Source: Arctopsyche grandis (lineage: Eukaryota > Arthropoda > Insecta > Trichoptera > Hydropsychidae). Taken from it: 64,000 nt of DNA. Shown in pieces: positions 45,867-56,560 of the stretch. The DNA is taken from the NCBI RefSeq assembly GCF_051622035.1, contig NC_135357.1, forward strand, positions 12,855,001 through 12,919,000, written 5' to 3'. The position numbers and the translations under genes were made by a program. Position 1 is the first letter of the stretch; every line of letters starts with the position of its first letter. The notes beneath the pieces are model-generated. The model was not told the DNA's origin. It worked only from the letters and a program-made list of their open reading frames with translations, and made no database searches.

Positions 45867-46808
45867 CATGATGCCATTACGGGTTCTCCCTGAGCGACAA
45901 CTATGTTATTAAAATTGTAGATATATAAATTTATAGATTATAAATTTAAAATCATATTCAAATAGTGATGACATAATGTGTAGGTTGGTTTTGCTAATTT
46001 GATGAGGAACCGTTTCAACAATGACATCAAATATAATAGCAAACTCTGGTAGGAAACGATCGACTTGGAGCTCAAAAATCAAAGTCCGACCAGCAGCATT
46101 GCAAAAATAATTGTAATAAATTCCTTTCAATTGAAAACAACACAGGGCTCGAACCCAGGAACATCTCGGTGGTTAGCATTAACCCTTTGAGTGCTGACGT
46201 CTTTTCTGTTGTTCTGTTGAAAGCCCGCCACGCTGAAAATTTCGCCAACATTTCCAACTAGAATTATTTAGATATCCAATAGAAAGCAAATATAAAAATT
46301 GTAGTTAATCCAAACCCTAGATAACTACCGCCGAGGATTTTGAGTTTTGTAAAGGTCTGTTTCTAGACAAATTTATCTTGCAACAACATAAAATAAACAA
46401 AAGAAGTCTATAAATGAATGTATTTTCCCAAAACTAGTTCCATCTTCTTCATTATTGTTAAAATGTAATGCTCACAATCTAAATGCCAAGCCACAATCGA
46501 AAATACTCAGCAGTTAGGGATTTCCATCGAAAAATTCTGCTATCGTTATAAATTCAGAAATTCCGGTGTAAACCAGTCTTTGTAAACGTTGACAAATAAA
46601 TGACATGGAATACATGACCCATGTTCAATGCAATTATTTTCAATGCTACCTGGAAAGGCTTAGTGGGGTAGTATTCTTATTTACTTTGTACACGCTCAAA
46701 ATACAACGACTGTCGGCGTTTTTCAGGCCCATGGACTTGTTGGGAAAACGCCAATCGGCGCTGGTCAGCATTCAAAGGGTTAACGCAACCGCCGATTTAT
46801 TTTGCTGA
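45867..46808 (-). mobile_element. tRNA-headed SINE split by an insertion
   Basis: Body at 45867-46182 and head remnant at 46780-46808 (TTAACGCAACCGCCG…GCTG) join perfectly if 46183-46779 plus one TTAA is removed. Confidence 0.85.
46183..46779. mobile_element. piggyBac-like non-autonomous element (597 bp, TTAA duplication)
   Basis: Flanked by TTAA at 46179-46182 and 46780-46783. Terminal repeats are CCCTTTGAGTGCTGAC and, at the other end, CCCTTTGAATGCTGAC inverted (15 of 16 match). TTAA duplication with CCC-starting ends is diagnostic of the piggyBac superfamily. No transposase. Confidence 0.88.
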
Positions 46809-47153
46809 TATGTAATCCCCAATGAGCCACAATAGTAAACTAAATCGTATCTACATGGTTCCCGGAAAGATGGACTAAATTGCACTGAATAGTAGCGCAG
46901 TTTCGAGAAGTCATAATTTTCAAAGGCACTCAAAAATAACTTACGCAATGGAATTCCACAAAAAAAAGGTTAGCACCCTCAGATAACATCCAAACACCCC
47001 CTTGACGCTTTTTTATGGAGTTCTATTGCGTTAATTCTCCTTGAGCATCTTTGAAAGTTTGGATATCTCGTGCATTTTTCCGGTCACAATCTACATGTGT
47101 ATTATTTATGATTCAATATTTTTTGTTTTGTTTTGTAACTAGTCAATATTCAG
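46809..47153. other. Spacer
   Basis: No gene or clear repeat. Confidence 0.4.
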
Positions 47154-47290
47154 AACTAGCTGTATTACCCGGCTTCGCTTGGTATTTGTAATATAAACCG
47201 CTTAAATATGACTAATCTAACAGTTAATATTTTATTAAATTTATTTGAATACTTTTATTTTATATAAATTTATTTGAATACTCATTTGTT
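47154..47290 (+). mobile_element. CCCGGCTTCGCTTGG-type repeat
   Basis: AACTAGCTGTATTACCCGGC…GGTATTTGTAATATAAACCGC, then an AT tail. Confidence 0.7.
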
Positions 47291-47559
47291 TTTTTTTTAT
47301 TAAATTGACTGTCACGAACAAACAAACATACATAGTAAGTCTCTTATAAAAAATTATATGTATACCAGAATCCGGCGTAGAAGAAGAAATGTAACTGATT
47401 GTATGCAACTTATCAATATTACCAAGAGTCTGTATAAAGTTAAACATCGTCTAGTTTCCCCAATATCACTCAAATATACTAGCTTTTCGTCTCGGGGACT
47501 TTTTTAAGATTATTTTCCATGGGATTTTTTCTATTTTCATTTCGTCGCGCTTTCGCTAA

Positions 47560-48000
47560 GCTGGCTGTCGGGAAATCCGGCCGCAATAAAAATTCTTCAG
47601 AGCGTTGCAACGAGCATTTTTAAAAATATGCCTTCGTCGACTTCGAACGGCATCGAATTTGTATACTTATATAAGTACACACATTTCGGATGCGAAATGA
47701 ATACTCGATATTTACGACAGCGACGATACACATCGCGATAAAACATTTGTGCGTTTTGAATGTTTTGGCATTGCGGCGCGTTAGGGGATGGTTTTGACAG
47801 TGCGTACTTTACATGACGTATGCGTATAGGAAAGTTGCGGCCTTTTAACATATTTCTACGGTTTCGGCGGAGATATGTAGACCCATTTCAATAATTTAAC
47901 AGCTTCTTTTTCCAACAATACGCCGCCATTCAAAAGTCACGTACAATAGTGTCCCTGCGGTCGAATTGTGCTCCCCTTCGGTCTCTCATTGCCCCGATAT
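47560..48000 (-). other. CpG-richer stretch with an 84-codon open frame
   Basis: The minus strand has an open frame from 47851 to 47597 and, upstream, AATGGCGGCG. It could be a 5' exon or promoter for the minus-strand small-protein gene at 44 kb, or chance. No homology recognised. Confidence 0.25.
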
Positions 48001-48007
48001 TCACCAA

Positions 48008-48039
48008 TGTGTGTGTGTGTGTGTGTGTGTATGTGTGTG
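48008..48039. repeat. (GT)n microsatellite
   Basis: About 11 GT units followed by ATGTGTGTGC. Confidence 0.9.
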
Positions 48040-48355
48040 CGTTTTAACGCTAACCCATTATGAAAAATATATTCAATAAACTATCAATAGCGAGCTCTGG
48101 GCCGTTTTCGTCCGTTCTGCTGTGGAATGCTGGAAATTAATATCCACTTCGATTGTACCATATCTGATATGCGAGACCCAAATGCCTATATGTAGGAATC
48201 CTTTACATATCCTGTATTTGTGTATATGTGGGGTCCATCTTTAAAATAGTTTTTTTCGTGGTTTTATTGACGATTATCTTGGCGAAGTTGGAGTAAGATT
48301 CGTGTTATCAATTTTTGACCCGCTTATATCGAGTCAATTTTTGAATTCGGATTTC

Positions 48356-48471
48356 TGATCACTAGAGGTAGGATAGTCACAGTGCTATCCATTGTTCGGC
48401 AAACCTTTAACAATGTATTTACAACCTTTGAACAATACACGGCCCCCTCAGGCTCCGGTGACTACTGATCA
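48356..48471 (+). mobile_element. ~116-bp micro-element, copy 2
   Basis: TGATCACTAGAGGTAGGATA…GGTGACTACTGATCA; almost identical to 28989-29104. Confidence 0.8.
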
Positions 48472-48984
48472 CAATGCCATATTTAATTTGAAAGATGAAT
48501 TTTTATATTAACCATGTAACCTAAAAGTGTTTTGTTCGATAGTAAATATTGTGAAAACCGAAAAATAATTTATTTACAACATACGGCCGTAGACATAATA
48601 TGTATATAATGAGAGATAATTGGGGTTATATATGATTGAGTTTCATGTTTTACGAGTATTAAAACCGATAGGACTTTTTTGTCAACTGAGTTTTACCAAA
48701 GTCGATACCCATTCCATTGTGATTTTAAGCCAAAATTAGGGGATGTGAAAAATATTGCCGAAATCGTTATTCCGGCTTTCGATAAAAATTGACAAATATA
48801 CAATCACGACATTAGCTCATTTAATAATATAGGATACGTACTACGATTGACTTAAATTGTGTGTGCATAAAATACTTTTAAATATTTCAGGATTTTTTTC
48901 ATTTTAATCTGAATTTTTTTTCAATGCAAATCTTAAAATTATATAATTTAACTTGAATCATGTAAAAACATTTAACTTGAATCA

Positions 48985-49530
48985 TCATCTCATTTACAAC
49001 CGTTCACCATCCACTGCTGGATGTAGGTCTCCTACATGTTTCCACTCTTTGTTTTGCGCAACTCTCATCCATCTCACCCCATACATTTTTTTATAGTTTC
49101 ATCCACTCATCTTATTTGTGGTCTTCTTTCACCTTTTATACTCTCTCGGGAACCATTCAAGCGCTTATGTATTTTGTATACCTTGAAGTTCATTCTTCAA
49201 GCTACATATGTGAGTCGCCCTTCAATCTCTTCACCCTCTCCACTATATCAACTACCCTTGTCATACTTCTCACCCACGTATTTCGTTTCCTATCTCCCTT
49301 CGTTATGCCGAGCATACAGCGTTCCATACTTATTTTACTGCATTGGACTTTGGGTAACGATCCATACGTCATCACTGGAAAACAACATTGATCAAAGATC
49401 TTTTTCTTCAGTCAAAGTGGCATTTTTCATTTTAAATCGGCGTTCATTCGCCCAAGTGCGTTCCATCTTAATTTCACACGTCTCTATATTTCCTCTTATT
49501 TGCTACCGGACATGTATTCAATTTGTCCTA
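48985..49530 (-). mobile_element. LINE 3' fragment (antisense)
   Basis: LINE 3' end (ACCATCCACTGCTGGATG) at ~49007, then the same blocks as 12 kb and 22 kb in the same order (GCCGAGCATACAGCG, GCATTGGACTTTGGGTAAC). Long plus-strand ORFs here are shadows. Confidence 0.65.
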
Positions 49531-50256
49531 ATTTTATATACTTAATAATTAATTCTACTGTTTTATCATCTAATGAAATTTTAACTTGAATAATAATGCA
49601 TAAATGTCGCCAAATAAAACTGAAATCAAATGTGGAGTTAAACCACCCGGTCACGTTACGCTGAAAGAGTACGCGTTTTCGGATGCTGTGGCTGTTTTCA
49701 AAATATTTTCACACACTTTGAATATTTTATTTTCCATAGCACGCGTGGCTAACGTTTTATTTTGGTCTTTTTTTAGGGCAATTTGAAACGTCGGATGTGT
49801 AATTGCATTGTCCGAATGCTAAATTAGTGCGTAATTACATACCCGACCCCCGCTGTGCAACTGCTCCCCAATTATTCACAACGACAATCCATCCCTGTTT
49901 GCACCTGGTTCCTATATTTTCACTTGTTTAGGGATATTTTATTTCCGAAATAAAATATATACACGTGTATATTTTATTTGTTAAGTTCGGGCTTTGCCAA
50001 TTACATCTCGAACACGTTCCGATTGCCGATCGGAAGCCATCTCTCGCCGTGCGAAAGTTAACACGCCCTCGTCGGGCGAATTTTAGAAGCCGAGTTCGCT
50101 ACAGTTTTTGAATACCAATTAGGCGTCTAATTTTAATACATATTCCATGTCGCGTTAATTAATTTAACCGTTAGTATTGACGTGATGTAATTATTCGATG
50201 ACGAGAGACGGGAGACGCGAATTAAATCGATTATGACGTGGTTAATTTTCACACAG
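49531..50256. other. Spacer with mixed composition
   Basis: No gene supported. 49940-50140 is CpG-richer and unassigned. Confidence 0.35.
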
Positions 50257-50483
50257 TCATGTGTGTTTCCGTGCGATAAAAGCGTATTGTGCCCAAGTAA
50301 GAAACATCAACTCAAAGTTGTCATCCTGTAAACCCTCGGTGACAATGCGTTGTAACTGGGACGTATCTCTCCCATTGTCACCGTACAATTTAGTTAGTTC
50401 ATAGTTCATATCATATTCCAGCGCCATTAATGCGATTTGTATGCGGAGGCCTGTGCTTCCGATTTGATTCCAAGAATTGCGTA
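50257..50483 (-). CDS. Orphan coding-like segment (candidate exon)
   Basis: I do not recognise it. Only one of the three minus-strand frames stays open, and it reads as ordinary globular protein: RNSWNQIGSTGLRIQIALMA … YELTKLYGDNGRDTSQLQRI … LQDDNFELMFLTW, then AQYAF… to a TGA at 50259. It begins at a possible acceptor (TCTCTGCGTAG|TA). No good donor was found (GATG|TTTCTT is poor). It could be an internal exon of a large minus-strand gene, a decayed gene or an insertion of foreign coding sequence. Confidence 0.45.
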
Positions 50484-50721
50484 CTACGCAGAGAATATAT
50501 ATCTATGTATGTATGTATATTTGTTGAAAAGCTTAGTCGCACCAGCTTGATTTGCCGTGTTTTGTGAAATTTGATAACATATTTATAACCAACCTCACTG
50601 GTATTGTCTTTGAAATTCAGTTATACTTAAAGGTAGGCTTAAATTCTACTGTCAGTGATCCGAATTGTACGCAATAGACAAAAAATTATTAATATGTTAT
50701 TAATTAAAAATTTATATTTCA

Positions 50722-51224
50722 CCGTGATGCTATTACAGGTTGGCCCCGAGCGACGCCTATGGCATTAAACTTGTAACTTTATAGATTACTAGTTGTTTTA
50801 CCCGGCTTCGCTCAGTATTTGTTATATAAACAGCTTAAACATGGCGAATCTGATAAAAAAATAAAAAAATATTCAACCAATCGAATCGTCGTCATAGAAA
50901 CTTTGACTTGTTTTCGATGCTCCCAACCAAAAATACTTACATATAAAGTCTCTTTCGAAATTATATATTACATAGATGAATTTGAGATCATTTTCATATA
51001 GCGGTGACATGGTGGGTTAGTCATTACGATGAGGAACCGTTTCAACAATGGAATCAGAAAAATTGGCAAACTGTGATAGGAAACGATCGACTTAGAGTCA
51101 CTAATATCAAAGCCTGACCAGCAGCACTGCAGAAATACTCCGAATAAACTCTGTTTAATTGGGATTAACCCCGGGAACCTCTCGGTGGTTAGTATTTGCG
51201 TAATCAGCGAGCTATGCTGCTGGC
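50722..51224 (-). mobile_element. tRNA-headed SINE split by a repeat insertion
   Basis: Both SINE parts align to 45867-46182; the interruption is 50788-50970. Confidence 0.8.
50788..50970 (+). mobile_element. CCCGGCTTCGCTCAG-type repeat nested in a SINE
   Basis: Starts ACTAGTTGTTTTACCCGGC and ends AAATTATATATTA, the same ends as the long copy at 26119-26470, defining the element's limits. Confidence 0.8.
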
Positions 51225-51770
51225 TTATATATCTGCATTAAAAATGTATAACATGTTATTATAGGGATTCAAGTCTGCTGGCTTAATAATATGTTGTATA
51301 TTGTAAGAAAAAACTAGATCATGAAAAATTGATCAGTGATCGCTTGAGTTCGAATCAGTCAAAATCTCGAGTTCGAATTTTCGCATGACACAAATCTTCA
51401 TCTATTGGTATATAGAAAAAGTAAAAATATGTGTACACCGTAACATTGGTCGGATAAGATCGATCACGAAAAATCCAAATATGAAAATTGAGTTCAGAAA
51501 GTTGCGTACATAGAGAATTGCGGACACTTAAAAAGTGAATTGTCGATCGAATACACACATACATGATACATATGTACATACATAGTTTTCAAACAAAACC
51601 TAACTTGAAGTACATAAACCGAAGTTCATATTTGAACTTATTAGCCAGAACTTACACTGTTCGACACGAAAAATGGTTCAGAGACGAGATATGACTTTTT
51701 TCCCACTGTTAATACTATTTTATATTGAGTATTTTCTATTGAAACATGTTTATTGGGATAGTGTTTTGGC

Positions 51771-51834
51771 CACACTATTTGCATTATAGGCTCTCATTAT
51801 CTCTCATATATATATATTTTTACTTCACTTATAG
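51771..51834 (-). mobile_element. Terminal piece of the 328-bp element
   Basis: Reverse complement gives CTATAAGTGAAGTAAAAATA … GAGAGATAATGAGAGCC, as at 33409 and 37061. Confidence 0.7.
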
Positions 51835-52307
51835 ATTAATATATAATGAATGCTATGTAAATATGTTTTTTGAACACACTTTTTTTAAAATCATTGGAAA
51901 CTGTATTTGTGACCAATAAATAACTTTTAAATAAAGAAATAGTAAATAAAATTTATGGATTATTTTTTGTCGGATGAAAATACGCCCTTTTATTATAACT
52001 GGTGCGAATCGTGATGTAAAATACGCCTCCACTAGGTATAAACAGTATATGTATGTAGTATGTATATCGGAGTTGTGCAAATAAATGGCGAGACTTGAAG
52101 CATTCTTTTATTTTTAAACGTCATTGTGTCTGTCGTAGCTACGGCATTCATATCGTAGCTGCGTAGATTTTCCTACGTCAAATTGAGAGAGACTGTATTT
52201 GGGAATCTTTTGTCGGACAAAAGGGGTCATCTGTAATAAAGTTAAAACGTCCTGTCCATTATTTAATGATATTTTTAGTTCTTAGAGGACAGTGGCGAAA
52301 ACAACTA

Positions 52308-53130
52308 CAGTCCCTGACCAGAATATTACGCCACCCCTCTCGAGATGCGTTTGGGTAAATTTGTCACAGTCGTAAATAACTCATTATGGGAACTTTTGGC
52401 CTCATTTTTTTTGTGATCTTATCCTTAAATGCAACTCTATTCACTTGCAAAAAATATCGGTGGATTATCCCTCAAAAGGTCTTCAAAAACAAAAGAAAGA
52501 TGTTTGAAATCGGTTTGCGTCTGAATTTTGTTCAATATTGACGTGCGTTTCCGTTAAAATCATTCATTATTTTGTGAAAAGCACTGTGTTTTTTTCTCTT
52601 TTACTGCAACTTTATCATATTTCTAAGGTAAGTTGGTATTTAATATCTCGAAATTTTACTTTGTTTTATGATTTAAATTGCTTGTAAAACTTTTATTGGA
52701 TTTTTTTAGATGGGTAGAAAATCAGATCTTTCTAAAGAAAAAATTGCAAGCATTACATCATTATTAAATACAGGAAAGTTTTCTCCAAACAAAATCGCGA
52801 CAATGGAGGGTGTTAGTAGGGCGTCTATTAGAAAAATAAAACAAAATCTGGAGACTGATTGCGTCCCCACACTCAATCGGCGAGCTAGTAGTGGTACTAA
52901 AAAAAAATTGGCCCTCGTGTGGATCGAAAAATCGCCAGGCTTGTTTCCAAGAATCGATTTATTATAAAAAAAAATATTCAACAACAATTAAAGGACGAAA
53001 ACGTGAAATATCTACTTCAACAATACGACGTCGTTTTTTAATTTACACGTCTCTTCAAGCATTTATAGAATTTTCACTAAAAATATTCCGATTTGTGTCT
53101 ACCAAACATTATTATGAACTATTTTTTTGT
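52308..53130 (+). pseudogene. Tc1/mariner-like transposase remnant
   Basis: Begins TA|CAGTCCCTGACCAGAATATT, a Tc1-type terminal repeat after a TA target. The ORF from 52710 encodes the N-terminal helix-turn-helix (ITSLLNTGKFSPNKIATMEG, VSRASIRKIKQN). The frame shifts near 52905 (continuing RVDRKIARLVSKNRF) and again near 53000 (STSTIRRRF). The catalytic DDE region is missing. Confidence 0.85.
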
Positions 53131-53154
53131 TGTTAAAATAACACATTTATATAC

Positions 53155-53476
53155 AAATAGCTGAACCTGGCATGCGTTGCAATGCCACAATAACGCATGG
53201 AATTTCCGTTCCCGTTCCCGTTCTCGTTCCCGTTCCCATTTGTTGGAATAAAAACGCAGGCAGCGAAAACGTTGATCGCGACGCGAAAACACTTGAAATT
53301 ATAGCGTTGCAATGACACTCATTCCCGTTTTTGGGCGATTTTTTTTCACAGTAATCTTCCCGGACATGCATACAACAAATCCTGAAAGTTCCATCGTAAT
53401 CAGTTCAGTGGTTTAGGAGCCTATTCGAGGCACACATACAGACATTCATTTTTATATACTATGTATATAGATAGAG
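53155..53476 (+). mobile_element. Short repeat with (CCGTTC)n and poly-purine tail
   Basis: TAGCTGAACCTGGCATGCGT … (CCGTTC)n at 53205-53238 … TCAGTGGTTTAGGAGCC … ending ATACAGACATTCATTTTTATAT. Looks like a complete short non-autonomous retroelement; class not decided. Confidence 0.55.
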
Positions 53477-53499
53477 TGTTTGAGTACAAATATGGCAAG

Positions 53500-53707
53500 G
53501 GACTCGACTCGCGAAACGATTCCGTCAGAATAAACCAGTGTAGAGCGCGCGGAAACAAACAACCTTAGAATGTTACATTCTCGATCAGTTGTTCGACAAA
53601 TCATTCAAAGATTTAGATTTGAATACAAACAAGATGTTATTAAGAAATGTAGGCAGGCTGCTTGGGTTATTCCTGCTAGTTCAAAAATTCAAGACAGATT
53701 ATTATAA
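53500..53707 (+). pseudogene. Possible helix-turn-helix transposase remnant
   Basis: A 45-codon frame from about 53570 (LHSRSVVRQIIQRFRFEYKQ) resembles a transposase N-terminal DNA-binding helix. Weak. Confidence 0.25.
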
Positions 53708-53719
53708 TTCAAAAATTTA

Positions 53720-55249
53720 AAGCCCGCTTTAAAGGTCAAATAATTCGACCCTAAAAGCCCTCAACATGAGGCCACCTCCCAACGAATACAATCTGAGAGA
53801 CATTAAAAAATTAGAAATATTTATTTTAATTTACATAAAATAATCCACAATATGTCCATACCTAGTCCTCTGTTTTAAAAGTCACTTCACGCCAATGATT
53901 CGTTTTATATGTATTGTGATTTGTGTGCATTTACTATGGATACATTTACATTTCATGTATATGGAACACGTCCATAGACAATGTACTGACAATTTTCTGT
54001 ATAGATATAAATGGTCCTTGTTGCAAAAATATACTGACTATTATCTGCATGGGTGATATCGCGAATTAAATGTCAGCTAAGGCACAATTGTATGACGAAT
54101 AAACGAGCTGCGAAATGCACTCTCGCTCCAAATAGCACAGTTTCATTCTGAACAAATTCAAATATCGATAAAATTACGTATTAGTTTGTTACATACCATT
54201 CTGAATATGTACATATGTATTTGACCTTTTCCGACGAATTCGAAAATGTGACTTATTTCGCAAATGGAAATGCGAACGATTTTCGTGCGTCCTCGCACGC
54301 TCCACTGCAGAAATTAATGACGACCGTCGATGCGAACTCATTCGACGTACGTCTGATCCCCGCTGGCTCTCAAAGTGCGTGTCCCTTTAATTAATAATAG
54401 ATAATTGGGTGTTAGTTATGCACATAATTCGAGATGAGATTGTTGCGCTTTCTCCGCATGGCGGGAGTCCACTTTACCGCGTACATTTTTATCGTATATT
54501 TTTCGCACGTCTTTTTCACGCTTAATATATTTTCCTCGTCAGTCGCATGCATTATGTATGCCTTCGTTGGACCGCTTTCAACCTGTATTTACTTGTGTTT
54601 TCTTTTCAACTAGGAAAAGTTTAGCGAACGGGAGAATTCATTTTCGTCAGTGTCTTTGTGGTGTCAATTATCTTATTTTATCGAAGAGTTATCTTATTTT
54701 TTTTGACCCCCTCCCTTGTACGGATGTCATTTGTAATGAAAATTTTAATTACATATGTTCGGAATATATATATATACATTACAATAGTTTGCGAAACGCG
54801 GTCGGGTCATTATATTTCTAAGGCTTCCATAGAACGAAAATCCCGCCTGTTATGTAAGTATATGGAAGGTAGGTTTCATTACATTACATAAAGCGGATAA
54901 TACGCATGTTCTTTGCTGTTTGAATTTCTAATTTGAATGTTCCTTATTAATGATTTTTATTATTTCCAATATTACATATATAAAACTGAAATCTCATCCT
55001 ATACTAATGAAGGCTTAACATGTAGACCCCAATGCGCCTTCCTAGACAATAAATTACAAACATTGTAGCATTTGTATTACATAAATCGCTGTATGTATTT
55101 CATAAAAGACTGAATGGCTATTTTAAGGCTGAAAGGCATAAAAGGCTGAAGAACACGAAATAAACAATTAAGTCAATAATTAATCCATAGATACATTACG
55201 GATTTAGACTTGTGCATAAATTTTTACATATTGTACATAAATCAAATTC
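53720..55249. other. Gene-free region
   Basis: AT-rich, with a CpG-containing patch at about 54230-54380 that has no ORF. Confidence 0.4.
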
Positions 55250-55390
55250 AGATATTTGTGACAGCGGGTAGGATGATTTTTGCCAATTTGATGGAGGAAC
55301 CGTTTCAATAATGTAATCTGATAAATTGGCAAACTCTGATAAGAAACGATCTACTTTGAGCCACAAATATCCAAGTCTGACCAGCAGTAT
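55250..55390 (-). mobile_element. SINE body fragment
   Basis: GGAGGAACCGTTTCAATAATG and AAGAAACGATCTACTTTGAG match the SINE body; the tRNA head is missing. Confidence 0.7.
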
Positions 55391-56152
55391 TAAAGATTAG
55401 CACGGGTTACAACCCGTGTATATTTTTTTCAATTTTTATTCTCAAAAACCAGATTTTGTTGCATTTTTTCAATTTATGGCCTGACATTTCGAATGGAATG
55501 GGACTGGGTTTTGAAAAAAACTAATTAAACCGTTGTAATTGGTTAAATTTTGATATTTTAATATATGAATAAGACGTGCGAACATGATGTATGTTGTGTG
55601 CCTTACTGGGGTGTGTACGAGCAGGATGCAGGGTGCATGTCACGTATCCATTACTATAAGAGGCCACGGTCACATGCAGAGCTGATGGGAGGTGGGGGGA
55701 GATGGGACGAATTCTCGGCGTCTGTGCTATTTGAAGGTCCTTTAATTCTGGAATATATTAAAAACAAGAATATGTACATATGTATGTATATTAAAAAAAA
55801 AACCAATTTGAAACTGACTGCAAATAACGATTCTACACTCGCTGGGTATCCCACATTTAAATACATTTAATTTTAGAAAGGTTTTGTAATGAAAAAGCTC
55901 TCTTTTGAAATTTTAATAATATCTTAATTGTGCATACAAAAATATTTTTAAATTCCGAAATAAAATTTTCGATATTCCACAAAAAGGGTTTTTTTTATCG
56001 ACCACCCTGGTCATAGGTCATATTTTTTTCAACTCTTAACTTTTTGGGATGGATTTATCTAAGGGCGCTGATATTCAAAGTGGTACGTGCTCCGTGTTTT
56101 GCACGTGCTAAAAAATGTTAACACGCCTGATCTATGCCAGGCCAAAATCAGT

Positions 56153-56367
56153 GAAGTGGAGTGTTTTCGGTAATATATTTTCCTTGTATCTACATATGTA
56201 GGTTTGACAGTGATCGATAACGGTGATTACCATATTTTAAGAAATGTAAGAGAAACTTGTCGAAATAATAAGACCGTACGAATTAACAATGATAAAAGAC
56301 ACGCCCATTCACAGATGGAGTTAACCTATCATGCATGCCGTGCCGTACGATTTTGTGTGTGGGTATT
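56153..56367. repeat. Interspersed repeat, copy 2
   Basis: Homologue of 24624-24815. Confidence 0.65.
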
Positions 56368-56426
56368 CTCAGTTAATAAGTGCCATTTAAGAAAATAACG
56401 TATGAACAATGTTCTCATAATCATTG

Positions 56427-56560
56427 TATACTAGTGGTTTTACCCGGCTTCGCTCGGTATTTGTAATATAACCCGCTTAAACATGGCTAATCTAATAGTA
56501 ACATTTTATTAAATTTATTTGAATATTCAGTTGTTTTTTTTATTAAATTTAACATCACGG
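56427..56560 (+). mobile_element. CCCGGCTTCGCTCGG-type repeat
   Basis: TATACTAGTGGTTTTACCCGG…GTATTTGTAATATAACCCGC, then an AT tail. Confidence 0.75.

Noticed and set aside
49036-49545. 169-aa plus-strand ORF
   Set aside because: It is the complement of an antisense LINE fragment; the same DNA blocks occur at 12 and 22 kb. Composition is Ser/Leu/Phe-rich shadow.
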